Source of the DNA: Alphaproteobacteria bacterium
Lineage (GTDB): Bacteria; Pseudomonadota; Alphaproteobacteria; Rhizobiales; Aestuariivirgaceae
DNA length: 64,000 bases
Direction: 5' to 3'
Assembly (NCBI GenBank): GCA_024640405.1
Contig: JAHEFB010000022.1
Span: 1 to 64,000 of the forward strand
Shown: positions 7,740 through 16,095 of the stretch, in pieces
Layout of the letters: the number at the start of each line of letters is the position of its first letter
How positions within the stretch are numbered: the first letter of the stretch is position 1
Made by a program: the position numbers and the translations under genes
The notes under the pieces: generated by a model
Told to the model about the DNA's origin: nothing
Database searches by the model: none
What the model saw: the letters and a program-made list of their open reading frames with translations, nothing else

Positions 7740-8702
7740 TCAGCCCCGCAATACCGGCTCTTGAACCAAAGACTTCTTGCGCACCATTGCCTCCCGGTAG
7801 AATACATAAAGACCAGACAGGGCAATCATCAAGATGCCGATAATATTCATTTTGTCAGGCAAATCACCCCAAACGATGAAGCCCAGCAGCACCGCAAACG
7901 GCAACCCGGCATACTCGTATGAAGCCACAGTTCGAACCTGCGCGATGCGATAGGCATGTGACAGCAAATAGCCCCCGATACCGACCAGAACGCCACAGGC
8001 AGACATCATGGCGAAGCCGAAAGCGTCAGGCAGTTTCCAGGCTCTGAACAGAAAATCCAGCGTGACGTTATCTCCGCTGGACATCCAGCCTGAGCCAAAC
8101 ACGATGCCGAAGCCAAGCGAGAAAACGATAAAGCAGACCTGCACGTAAAATGCCATTACCGAGGCGTTTTCTATGGCACCCAGCTTGCGGGCCAAAATCT
8201 GGATTGACGCATAACAGACCGCCCCCAGCAGAGGCAGTAATCCAACCAGCCTTATGGCATCGGTCCCCGGTCGAAGCATGATCACTACGCCGACCAGGCC
8301 GATCAGCACCGCGAGCCATCGCCGGGCACCAATTTTTTCGCCCAAAAATGGAATCGCCATCAACGTTATGATCAGGGGAGCGGAGAAGAATATTGCTGCT
8401 GCATCTCCAAGCGGCATGGATGCCAGGCCGAGAAAATACGCCATGTTGGCACAGATCAACAGTATTCCCCGCGCCAGATGGGTACCGGGACGGCTGGATC
8501 TCAGTTGCTGAAATCCACCCTCCATTTTGAGAAAAACGCAAGTCAGCAAGATGGCGAACACCGAACGCACAAATCCGATCTCGTGCAGCGGATAGGTTCC
8601 GGACACCAGCTTGATTATCATGTCCTGTATGCCCAGGGCAAAGGTGCCGCCGAGCACACACAAGATACCGATCAGGTTGCTGTCGCTGCCTCGTTCAGTC
8701 AT
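7740..8702 (-). CDS. DMT superfamily (EamA) inner-membrane transporter
   Basis: A 320-residue protein with about ten hydrophobic segments arranged as two EamA repeats of five, the classic drug/metabolite transporter layout. The first repeat starts IGILCVLGGTFALGIQDMIIK and contains the conserved loop FVRSVFAILL. Such proteins export amino acids, purines, metabolites or drugs; substrate cannot be assigned. It ends in a basic tail (MVRKKSLVQEPVLRG). It converges with trcR. Upstream lies an AT-rich region with an inverted repeat that may hold its promoter. Confidence 0.88.
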   Translation of the reverse strand: MTERGSDSNLIGILCVLGGTFALGIQDMIIKLVSGTYPLHEIGFVRSVFAILLTCVFLKMEGGFQQLRSSRPGTHLARGILLICANMAYFLGLASMPLGDAAAIFFSAPLIITLMAIPFLGEKIGARRWLAVLIGLVGVVIMLRPGTDAIRLVGLLPLLGAVCYASIQILARKLGAIENASVMAFYVQVCFIVFSLGFGIVFGSGWMSSGDNVTLDFLFRAWKLPDAFGFAMMSACGVLVGIGGYLLSHAYRIAQVRTVASYEYAGLPFAVLLGFIVWGDLPDKMNIIGILMIALSGLYVFYREAMVRKKSLVQEPVLRG

Positions 8703-8750
8703 TCGGAGATGGTCGCCTGCGAAAAATGTCAGACCGTCATTCTACTGTCT

Positions 8751-8785
8751 ATTGTATTAACGAAGCTGAAATTTACAGATACAAT
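8751..8785. promoter_or_regulatory. Inverted repeat upstream of the DMT transporter
   Basis: ATTGTAT (8751-8757) and ATACAAT (8779-8785) form 7-bp arms 21 bases apart in the 137-base gap between the DinB gene and the DMT transporter start. This could be an operator or part of overlapping promoter elements. It may also be chance in AT-rich DNA. Confidence 0.25.
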
Positions 8786-8839
8786 TTCGCAGCCCGAAAG
8801 TCGCAGAATTCTGCAATTTATACGTGTATTTTCGCTGTT

Positions 8840-9343
8840 CTACACCTTCAGGTAGAACAGGTCCGTATCACCTGGCACAACGCCGGCAGCCGTCAGCATG
8901 GCGTGAACCTGGCCCCTGTGATGGGTTTGATGGTTGAAAAAATGCATTACCAGAAAACCGGCCGGTTTGGTTACTTCGCGCTGCGCCGCACCGGACAACC
9001 AGGTGATGTCATTTGCCAGCCATGCTGCATCCAGATTTTCCGCCCAATTCACAATAATGTCGTCCGTCGCGGCCCGCTGTCGCTTCAATTCACTCCAGTC
9101 ACATATCATCGAGGACGACGCTTGAATTGCCGAAACGGCGGGCTGGGGGCTTCCGGAAAACCGGTGCATCCAGATTTGATCACCCCACAGAAGATGGCTC
9201 AATGTACCATGGATGGAGCCGAAAAATGCCGCACGGTCCAGTTGGCGTGTGCCATCGTTCAGCGCGTCTGCCGCGTCAAGGATCGAGCGGTTCTGCCACA
9301 CGTTGTAACGCGCCATTATGCAAATATAATCCGGCGTTATCAA
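8840..9343 (-). CDS. DinB family protein
   Basis: A 167-residue four-helix-bundle protein of the DinB/YfiT-like metalloenzyme family. It shows the family start ITPDYICIMARYNVWQNRS, a first metal-binding His in GTLSHLLWGDQIWM and the closing pair in FNHQTHHRGQVHAML. Many family members are thiol-dependent transferases or hydrolases; DinB itself is damage-inducible, but this gene's role is unknown. The start is TTG at 9343, overlapping the prpE stop as TTGA. The N-terminus matches homologues from this codon, whereas the next ATG (9316) would delete nine conserved residues. It is translationally coupled to prpE. Confidence 0.85.
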   Translation of the reverse strand: MITPDYICIMARYNVWQNRSILDAADALNDGTRQLDRAAFFGSIHGTLSHLLWGDQIWMHRFSGSPQPAVSAIQASSSMICDWSELKRQRAATDDIIVNWAENLDAAWLANDITWLSGAAQREVTKPAGFLVMHFFNHQTHHRGQVHAMLTAAGVVPGDTDLFYLKV

Positions 9344-11244
9344 AGGCTTCCGACACCCCTGGCAGTCATGGCCTGTGTCAGTTCATCAAGAATTGCTGGG
9401 TCGTCAATCGTCGCAGGCATCTTCCAGTCAGTCCCGTCAGCAATTGACCTGACGGTTGCCCTCAGGATTTTTCCGGAACGGGTTTTGGGCAGCCGCGCCA
9501 CAACGATCACCGTTCGCAGTGCTGCGACTGCACCGATCTTCTCGCGCACCAGCCGGACGCACCCGCTTTCGATTTCATCGGGCGTCTTGCTGACCCCGGA
9601 TTTAAGCACCACAAAACCGACTGGCAACTGGCCTTTGAGTTTATCTGCGACACCGACAACCGCACATTCTGCAACATCAGGGTGTGACGCGAGCACTTCT
9701 TCCATGCCGCCCGTGGACAGCCTGTGACCTGCCACGTTGATGATGTCGTCGGTACGCGCCATGATGTACAAATAACCGTCTTCATCCATGTATCCCGCAT
9801 CGGATGTCTCGTAATATCCCGGAAACGCCGCCAGATAGCTGTCGTGGAACCTTTCATGAGCGTTCCACAGGGTTGGCAGGCATGACGGCGGCAGCGGCAG
9901 TTTTACGCAAACCGCGCCCAACTCGCCACGCGCCAGTTCATGACCGCCATCATCCAGCACCTGGATGTCGTAGCCCGGCATAGGGACCGCCGGCGACCCC
10001 AGCTTCACCGGCAAGGTGCCCAGCCCCACAGGATTACCCGCAATCGTCCAGCCGGTTTCGGTCTGCCACCAATGGTCTATCACCGGCACCTGCAAGACCT
10101 GTTGCGCCCATTCGATTGTGTCCGGATCTGCCCGTTCACCGGCAAGAAACAGTGTGCGGAAATGCGACAGATCGTATTTTTCAATGAATTTTCCCTCCGG
10201 ATCTTCCTTCTTGATCGCCCGGAAGGCCGTCGGCGCGGTAAACAGACAAACCGCCTTGTGTTCGGCGATTACCCGCCAGAATGTTCCGGCATCCGGTGTG
10301 CCGACCGGTTTTCCTTCAAACAGGATTGTCGTACTGCCATGCAGCAATGGTGCATAGACAATATAGGAATGGCCGACCACCCAGCCAACATCCGACGCCG
10401 CCCAGAAAACTTCACCCGGTTTCACGCCATACATCGCCGACATGGACCATTTCAGCGCCACCATGTGCCCGCCATTGTCGCGAACAACCCCTTTCGGCTG
10501 ACCGGTCGTACCGGAGGTATATAGGATGTACAGCGGATCGGTTGCCTTCACCGGCACACAATCGGCTTTGCGGCCTGCTGCCCGCACCGCATCAACTTCT
10601 ATCTGCCAGTCATGATCATACCCGTCCTTCATATCCGCGACAGCCTGCTCGCGCTGCAGTACAATCGTGCCAACAGGTTTGGACTTAGCCAGTGCGATCG
10701 CTTCATCTAGCAGGGGCTTGTAGGCAATCACCCTGCCCGGCTCAATACCACACGAACTTGATACTATAATCTTTGGAGCGGCGTCGTTGATACGAGTAGC
10801 GAGCTCTGCGGCTGCAAATCCGCCAAATACGACCGAATGTATAGCTCCGATACGAGCGCATGCCAGCATGGCAATGGCAGCCTCCGGCACCATCGGCATG
10901 TAGATTATGACCCGATCACCTCGAGCAGCGCCCTTGTCGGACAGAACCTGCGCGAAACTCGCCACTTCATCCTGCAACTGCGCATAGCTGTAGGTTCGCT
11001 TCGCACCGGTTATCGGTGAATCGTAAATAATGGCCGCTTGTTCGCCGCGCCCCGCCTCGACATGGCGGTCCACGCAGTTCCAGCAGGTGTTGCACTCCGC
11101 ACCAACGAACCAGCGGTCCATTCCGTCAACCCTGGCGAATACCTTGTCCCAGGGCTTGCTCCAGTCGATTTCAGCTGCGACATCCCCCCAAAACCTCTCC
11201 GGATCTGACTTCCAGGCTGCGTAAACGTCGTGATAACGGGTCAT
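9340..11244 (-). CDS. prpE: Propionyl-CoA synthetase (AMP-forming, PrpE type)
   Basis: A 634-residue adenylate-forming acyl-CoA synthetase. It has the Acs/PrpE N-terminal domain (YHDVYAAWKSDPERFW, WFVGAECNTCWNCVDRHVE), the AMP-binding P-loop LYTSGTTGQPKGVV, the DHWWQTETGW motif, TSDAGYMDEDGYLYIMARTDD, and the C-terminal catalytic-lysine motif KTRSGKILR. The short N-terminal linker and the overall length fit PrpE better than AcsA (about 650). It converts propionate (and less well acetate) to the CoA ester in the cytoplasm. The start at 11244 is chosen by homology; an upstream extension to 11313 has no family match. DinB is coupled downstream. Confidence 0.88.
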   Translation of the reverse strand: MTRYHDVYAAWKSDPERFWGDVAAEIDWSKPWDKVFARVDGMDRWFVGAECNTCWNCVDRHVEAGRGEQAAIIYDSPITGAKRTYSYAQLQDEVASFAQVLSDKGAARGDRVIIYMPMVPEAAIAMLACARIGAIHSVVFGGFAAAELATRINDAAPKIIVSSSCGIEPGRVIAYKPLLDEAIALAKSKPVGTIVLQREQAVADMKDGYDHDWQIEVDAVRAAGRKADCVPVKATDPLYILYTSGTTGQPKGVVRDNGGHMVALKWSMSAMYGVKPGEVFWAASDVGWVVGHSYIVYAPLLHGSTTILFEGKPVGTPDAGTFWRVIAEHKAVCLFTAPTAFRAIKKEDPEGKFIEKYDLSHFRTLFLAGERADPDTIEWAQQVLQVPVIDHWWQTETGWTIAGNPVGLGTLPVKLGSPAVPMPGYDIQVLDDGGHELARGELGAVCVKLPLPPSCLPTLWNAHERFHDSYLAAFPGYYETSDAGYMDEDGYLYIMARTDDIINVAGHRLSTGGMEEVLASHPDVAECAVVGVADKLKGQLPVGFVVLKSGVSKTPDEIESGCVRLVREKIGAVAALRTVIVVARLPKTRSGKILRATVRSIADGTDWKMPATIDDPAILDELTQAMTARGVGSL

Positions 11245-12026
11245 TTCCTGTTCATTCCCCTGCATTTCATGGTTCAATTTTGGGCATTGTGGCGAAACTC
11301 GAACCCGTTGCAAGCCAGTAAAAAGACGTAGCCCCTTCGTACACCACCAAAAACCGCACTGTTTGGCGCTTTTGCAGCGATTATTCGCCCTGATGAGCGA
11401 CCTCTACGGTGCTGTGGAGGATGAACAGCGGGCATAGGCAGGGCTGAACAGCATGAGAATGATCGTTTTTCAGCGCTCCAAACATCTGCATGACGCGAAT
11501 TCGCCACCCCACGAGACAAAAAATCAACGGCCGGTTTCAGTTTGCCGGTTGCCGGACCTCCAGTCCCGGCACCTCGTTATAACCCGCCCACGAAGCCCCC
11601 CACGGCCTGCATGACAGGCACCAAATGCGGAAGGATCAACCCTTGGATCATAGTCGCGCCGAACAACGCCTGCACGCCCGGTCCTGACTTCATGGCGGTG
11701 GCACCCGGCATGCTGGCGGCTGCGGTCTGCGCGTGCGCTTACACAAACTGCCGCCGATCTATTGCGCTTTGAGCCTGCCTGCCAGGGTACTGTGAAAGTT
11801 GCTGCAGGCAATTTGCACACACCTGCCGGTCACCCCGCATCGGCATGGTTTCGCCCCTTGCGCCAACCAGGGCTTCCGATCGACAACGCTGCAAGGGTCG
11901 CCGAACCGCTGGTACTTCCAGTCATCCGGCTGCGCGGCATCAGGTTGAATTGCACACCCGTCTGCTACAGGTTAGACAATCTCGACAACAGACACGCTCA
12001 AGCCCCCCTGCAGGACGCAACCATCC
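11245..12026. other. 782-base intergenic region, possibly a decayed gene
   Basis: This lies between the divergent prpE and acyl-CoA synthetase genes. It has coding-like GC content, but every frame is short or lacks a recognisable product. The only coherent piece is a short hydrophobic minus-strand frame at 11577-11711 (listed separately). Promoters of both flanking genes must lie here, but I cannot point to them. Confidence 0.4.
11577..11711 (-). CDS. Possible 44-residue hydrophobic ORF or gene remnant
   Basis: An ATG at 11711 opens a frame beginning MPGATAMKSGPGVQALFG, continuing with a hydrophobic helix (MIQGLILPHLVPVMQAV) and ending in GGFVGGL. It is coherent but lacks a ribosome site, and the in-frame sequence upstream is closed by a TAA. 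It may be the 3' remnant of a decayed gene. No family recognised. Confidence 0.2.
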   Translation of the reverse strand: MPGATAMKSGPGVQALFGATMIQGLILPHLVPVMQAVGGFVGGL

Positions 12027-13655
12027 ATGACCAACTCGTATCAAATCGGACTTGCCAAAACCGAAGCCAACTATCAGCCACTGACCCCGATCACCTTTCT
12101 GGCCCGCAGCGCCAGGGTTTATCCGGATCATGTCGCCATCGTGCACGGCAATCAACGCACCAGCTACAGGCGATTTTATGCACGCTCCCGCAAGCTGGCT
12201 TCCGCACTTTCCGCACATGGCGTGTCCACCGGTGACACTGTCTCAGTCATGCTGGCCAACACCCCGCCCATGCTGGAAGCACACTACGGCGTGCCGATGT
12301 GCGGCGCTGTATTGAACACTATGAACACCCGCCTCGACGCCAGGATCATAGCCTTCACCCTGGATCATGCGGAGACGAAAGTCCTTATCGTGGACAGGGA
12401 ATATTCCACCCTCGTCGCCGAAGCCCTCACCATGATGGAAGGCAAGCAACCTTTCATCATCGACTATGACGACAAGGAGTATCCCCAGTCGGGCCCGTTG
12501 ATCGGCGACATTGAATATGAAAATTTCATCGCTGCCGGAGACGAAAGCTACGCCTGGAAAATACCGGATGACGAGTGGGATGCCATCTCGCTCAACTACA
12601 CATCGGGGACCACCGGCAATCCCAAGGGCGTTGTCTATCATCATCGCGGTGCCTACCTTCTGGGCCAGGGCAATGCCATCACCGCTTCCATGGCCAAGCA
12701 TCCCGTCTACCTGTGGACGCTGCCAATGTTCCACTGCAACGGCTGGTGTTTCCCCTGGACCATGTCGGTCATCGGCGGCACCCACATATGTTTGAGACAG
12801 GTGCGGGCGAAGGCAATTTGGGATGCTCTTGCAGACCACCGCGTCACCCATCTGTGCGGCGCGCCCATCGTGATGTCGACCATTCTGGGCGCACCCGAAC
12901 AAGACAAGCGCGACCTCGATCATGTCGTAGAATTCTTCACCGCCGCTGCTCCGCCACCGGAAGCGACACTGGCCGCCATGGCCGACGCCGGCTTCAATGT
13001 GACCCATCTCTACGGCCTGACCGAAAGCTACGGGCCGGCTGTCGTCAACGACTGGTCGGCCGCGTGGGACGAACTGCCGGCTGCCGAACGCGCAGCGAAG
13101 AAAGCCCGCCAGGGAGTCCCCTATGCAGCACTCGACGACCTGACTGTCATGGACCCTGAAACCATGACCCGCGTGCCTGCCGATGGCGAGACCATGGGCG
13201 AAGTCATGATGCGCGGCAACGTGGTCATGAAGGGGTACCTGAAAAACCAGGCGGCCTCCGATGACGCCTTCCGCGGCGGCTGGTTCCACACCGGTGATCT
13301 TGGTGTGTTGCACGCAGACGGATATATCCAGCTCAAGGACAGATCCAAGGACATCATCATTTCCGGCGGTGAAAACATTTCCTCTATCGAGGTTGAAGAC
13401 ACGCTGTACAAACACCCCGCTGTTTCGGCATGTGCGGTGGTTGCCAAGGCCGACGACAAGTGGGGTGAAACACCTTGCGCGTTCATCGAGCTGAAGCCCG
13501 GTCAATCAGTTACCAGCGAAGACATCATCGAGTTCTGCCGGCAGAACATGGCGCGGTTCAAAGTGCCACGGCACGTGGTCTTTACCGAACTGCCAAAGAC
13601 ATCGACCGGCAAGATTCAGAAGTTCAAACTGCGTGACATGACCGCCGATGCATAA
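12027..13655 (+). CDS. Acyl-CoA synthetase (AMP-binding; DmdB/PRK08162-like)
   Basis: A 542-residue ligase of the ANL superfamily. Its layout fits the acyl-CoA synthetases that include medium-chain and 3-methylmercaptopropionyl-CoA ligases (DmdB). It shows the P-loop LNYTSGTTGNPKGVVYHHRG, the motif LPMFHCNGWCFPW typical of this subgroup, HLYGLTESYGP, the GWFHTGDLG hinge region with KDRSKDIIISGGENISS, and the C-terminal PKTSTGKIQKFKLR with the catalytic lysine. The start ATG at 12027 matches homologues (MTNSYQIGLAKTEANYQPLTP). It is divergent from prpE across 782 bases. The exact acyl substrate is unknown; a role in DMSP-derived methylmercaptopropionate use is possible but not shown. Confidence 0.88.
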   Translation: MTNSYQIGLAKTEANYQPLTPITFLARSARVYPDHVAIVHGNQRTSYRRFYARSRKLASALSAHGVSTGDTVSVMLANTPPMLEAHYGVPMCGAVLNTMNTRLDARIIAFTLDHAETKVLIVDREYSTLVAEALTMMEGKQPFIIDYDDKEYPQSGPLIGDIEYENFIAAGDESYAWKIPDDEWDAISLNYTSGTTGNPKGVVYHHRGAYLLGQGNAITASMAKHPVYLWTLPMFHCNGWCFPWTMSVIGGTHICLRQVRAKAIWDALADHRVTHLCGAPIVMSTILGAPEQDKRDLDHVVEFFTAAAPPPEATLAAMADAGFNVTHLYGLTESYGPAVVNDWSAAWDELPAAERAAKKARQGVPYAALDDLTVMDPETMTRVPADGETMGEVMMRGNVVMKGYLKNQAASDDAFRGGWFHTGDLGVLHADGYIQLKDRSKDIIISGGENISSIEVEDTLYKHPAVSACAVVAKADDKWGETPCAFIELKPGQSVTSEDIIEFCRQNMARFKVPRHVVFTELPKTSTGKIQKFKLRDMTADA

Positions 13656-13785
13656 TGTGGCAGCCGCTGATTTCAGATATCGGCATGTGATTATAAATCA
13701 TGTGCCATATATCATATAAATCTTCAAATTCAGCAATTAATGGAACTCCAGACACTACATGGGTTCCGCATTGGGTTCCATGTTC

Positions 13786-14988
13786 TCAGAACTCGGTTCG
13801 GGTACCGGTTATCTGCCGCACCTGCTCGGCCCAGCCGTTCAGAAGGCGGCGCTTCTCATCCATCTCGGCGGCCAGCTGGTAGATGCCCCTCACACCCCCG
13901 GCCGTACCGGATCGCACATTCAGCACACGGTCCAGCAACTCCGGCGGCGCGCCGAGGCGCACCATTCCAACAGCCGCCGTCCGGCGCAGGTCGCGAAGCT
14001 GCCACCCCTCCACCCCGGACAGTTTGCGCGACTTTGAAACAGCATTCGAATAGCCCGTCACCGGTGTGGTCGCGCGCGGCCCTGCCGGAAACACCAGGCC
14101 GCTTTTTGAGCGTGGCAAAGCCGCCAGCAGTTCAAGCGCAAAATCCGACAACGGCAACTCATGCGTGTGTCCGCCATGACTGCGGGCACCGGGAGGAGAC
14201 CACACCCTTGACTGGAACTGAATGTCTTCAAGACGCATGGACGCCATGTCACTGCGGCTCTGGCCGGTCAGCAAAAGCAGCTTGAACAGGGCCCCGAACG
14301 GCCAGCCCTGAAGAGACCATGCAGACCATAATTTTGCGATCTCGGCATCGCTCAGGAATCGTTCCCTCGCGGTCTCGCGATGCGGTGCCGACACCCCCCT
14401 GCCCGGGTTCGCCTGCACCAGGTCAACCTCGCACCCCCAGGCAAACATTTTCCGGATCAGCGCCAGCAACCGGTTGGCTGCGTACGGGTGACCGCGTGCC
14501 GCCACGGTCTCTACAATCTCGATGACATCGCGACGCGCGATGCCGGACGCAGCCCGCCTGCCCCATGCCGGAATGATCTCGCGCCTGATCATGCCTTCGT
14601 CGGCCGGCCAGCTCTTCTTGTTCCGGCGCGCGTGTCGTTCAAGGTAGCTTTTGGCAAGGTGATCAACCGTGACCGCACCGCCGGTTACGGCTGTACGTTG
14701 CCGGGCCGGATCCTGTCCCTCGGCTATTTGCTTCAGCGCCTGGGTCGCCGCTTCGCGCGCCAGCTTCAACGGCAGGGCCGGCCAGTCACCCAGCGACAGG
14801 CGCTTGCGCTTGCCGCCGGTGCGATACATGATCTGCCAGCTTCGATGACCGGTGCTGGTGAGCCGCAATCCGAAACCCGGCTGGGCCTTGTCCCAGTAAT
14901 CGACGCGATCCTTCGTGGGAGGTTGCAGCCTGGCTATTCCGGCTTCGGTAATTTTTATGATCGGCAATTGTTCACACCTGACTGACAT
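13786..14988 (-). CDS. Tyrosine recombinase (phage-type integrase) with altered catalytic residues
   Basis: A 400-residue protein with the usual integrase layout: an N-terminal DUF4102-like DNA-binding domain (WDKAQPGFGLRLTSTGHRSW), a core-binding SAM-like domain (about 105-190) and a C-terminal catalytic domain. Compared with the usual motifs, box I reads TGQSRSDM (usually TGQRRSE), box II reads LRDLRRT (usually PHDLRRT, so the histidine is Arg), and the later VLNH is VLNV; the final GIY tyrosine is kept. The frame is full length without stops. No att-like repeat, tRNA or phage cargo was seen beside it, so it looks like a stranded or domesticated integrase. Family certain, activity doubtful. 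Confidence 0.85.
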   Translation of the reverse strand: MSVRCEQLPIIKITEAGIARLQPPTKDRVDYWDKAQPGFGLRLTSTGHRSWQIMYRTGGKRKRLSLGDWPALPLKLAREAATQALKQIAEGQDPARQRTAVTGGAVTVDHLAKSYLERHARRNKKSWPADEGMIRREIIPAWGRRAASGIARRDVIEIVETVAARGHPYAANRLLALIRKMFAWGCEVDLVQANPGRGVSAPHRETARERFLSDAEIAKLWSAWSLQGWPFGALFKLLLLTGQSRSDMASMRLEDIQFQSRVWSPPGARSHGGHTHELPLSDFALELLAALPRSKSGLVFPAGPRATTPVTGYSNAVSKSRKLSGVEGWQLRDLRRTAAVGMVRLGAPPELLDRVLNVRSGTAGGVRGIYQLAAEMDEKRRLLNGWAEQVRQITGTRTEF

Positions 14989-15441
14989 CTACCACGCGCC
15001 CCGCTGACAACCATTATAGATGTCTTTGCGCGAGTCGTGACTTTGCCCGACCGGAATGATTGTGGTTGTGAAGCTCGAAATGATCGCCGCGCCCTGATGT
15101 GCATCCATCCGGGATGCTCGGTGACAAGCCGCCTGTATCACCGTTCAGCCTGGCCAGCACTTCTGGCCGTGATGCCATTTTCCATCGAACAGGGTTTATT
15201 TTTCATGAAGGCATTTTGGCCGATAAAATTCACGCCGCCGTGACCCGCGTTCACGCATGGCGTGATCGTCCATGTGCAATTCTTCACATGACGGCGTTTA
15301 AGTGGCCTTCCTGCAACGGTTTATTTGTTGAACACCCTGTGTAGCGACTTGATTGGATTTAGCTCACCGCCAGCGTCATCTTGTGTCCAACAAACGCAGC
15401 CAACGAAAAACAGCCGCTGCACAACAACAAGGACAAGAACA
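14989..15441. other. 453-base intergenic region, no gene
   Basis: This lies between the integrase start and the small secreted protein. No convincing coding frame, tRNA or direct repeat of the integrase end was found. The last 130 bases (purine- and AC-rich, ending in a run of CAACAA) are the probable leader of the downstream gene. Confidence 0.4.
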
Positions 15442-15675
15442 ATGAAAAATGTTGCTATCACTCTCGCCGCCCTGACCATCTTCGCCGCCCCGGCTCTGGC
15501 AGACACCATTCACACGGATGGCCCGATCAAATCTGTTTCCGTGGCCTCCAACCTCGACGCCAAGCAGGACTTCGGCGCAACAATTACCCCGGTTCGCTCC
15601 AACGCCGGCAAGAAGACCAATTTCGGCGGCGGGCATGTTTTCCAGCCGCATGACTTCCGCGGTGGCGGTCGCTAG
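15442..15675 (+). CDS. Small secreted protein of unknown function
   Basis: A 77-residue protein with a clear Sec signal peptide (MKNVAITLAALTIFAAPALA, cleavage after residue 20). The mature peptide of about 57 residues is rich in Gly, Lys, Asn and Thr and ends GGGHVFQPHDFRGGGR. There are no cysteines and no recognised domain. AAGGAC lies 7-8 bases upstream of the ATG; an in-frame extension to 15325 looks non-coding. A terminator follows 72 bases downstream, so it is probably transcribed alone. Probably periplasmic; function unknown. Confidence 0.7.
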   Translation: MKNVAITLAALTIFAAPALADTIHTDGPIKSVSVASNLDAKQDFGATITPVRSNAGKKTNFGGGHVFQPHDFRGGGR

Positions 15676-15746
15676 GACCGTCAATCACAAATACGCCCGG
15701 TCAGTAACAGACGTCCCCCTCAACGTTAGCGAGACCCCGGCAAGAC

Positions 15747-15779
15747 AAACGGCTCCGGATTCCCCTTCCGGGGCCGTTT
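15747..15779 (+). terminator. Rho-independent terminator of the small secreted protein gene
   Basis: A 12-bp stem AAACGGCTCCGG/CCGGGGCCGTTT (one G-T wobble) encloses loop ATTCCCCTT and is followed by TACAAATT. A and T flanks on both sides would let it act in both directions. Confidence 0.8.
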
Positions 15780-16095
15780 TACAAATTCCGCACGAACTCC
15801 CGGCATCCCATACAAAAAGGGCTCGCAGCGATTGCTCGCGCGAACCCTTCGTGAGACATGCCGTTCAGGGCAAATCCGGGAATACCGGAATAACCGGTTT
15901 CCCAACAGCAAACATCAAACCCTGGAGATTGCTCCAATGCGAGACGCCCGTGTCCAGATTACCCTAACTGCAGTTCTGATCTCACTCGACATCGGATCAC
16001 CTCCTTTCGATTGTTAATGACACCCATCAGCGTATCAGGTGTTCGCAAACCGTCAATCGCCAATTGTCTTCACTACAAGGGTCATGACCCTGGCT
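15780..16095. other. 316-base gap with a tiny ORF
   Basis: The gap lies between the terminator and the end of the leftward FAD oxidoreductase gene. Apart from the 25-codon minus-strand frame with a perfect Shine-Dalgarno (listed separately), I see no gene, tRNA or repeat. Confidence 0.4.
15915..15992 (-). CDS. 25-codon ORF with a perfect extended Shine-Dalgarno
   Basis: ATG at 15992 opens a frame of 25 codons (MSSEIRTAVRVIWTRASRIG..., ending AISRV), basic and without a recognisable domain. It is preceded, at optimal spacing, by a 15-base match (15994-16008) exactly complementary to the 3' end of 16S rRNA. It lies about 100 bases downstream of the FAD oxidoreductase stop on the same strand. 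A ribosome site this strong rarely arises by chance, but the peptide is too short to judge. Confidence 0.35.
   Translation of the reverse strand: MSSEIRTAVRVIWTRASRIGAISRV

Noticed and set aside
12243-13505. A 420-codon open frame on the minus strand, opposite the acyl-CoA synthetase gene
   Set aside because: It is the mirror of a high-GC coding frame. The plus strand holds all the AMP-ligase motifs, while the minus reading has no motif, signal or ribosome site.
15994-16008. 3' end of a 16S rRNA gene
   Set aside because: Only 15 bases match the 16S tail. The sequence immediately upstream does not match helix 45 or other conserved 16S regions, so there is no rRNA gene here.
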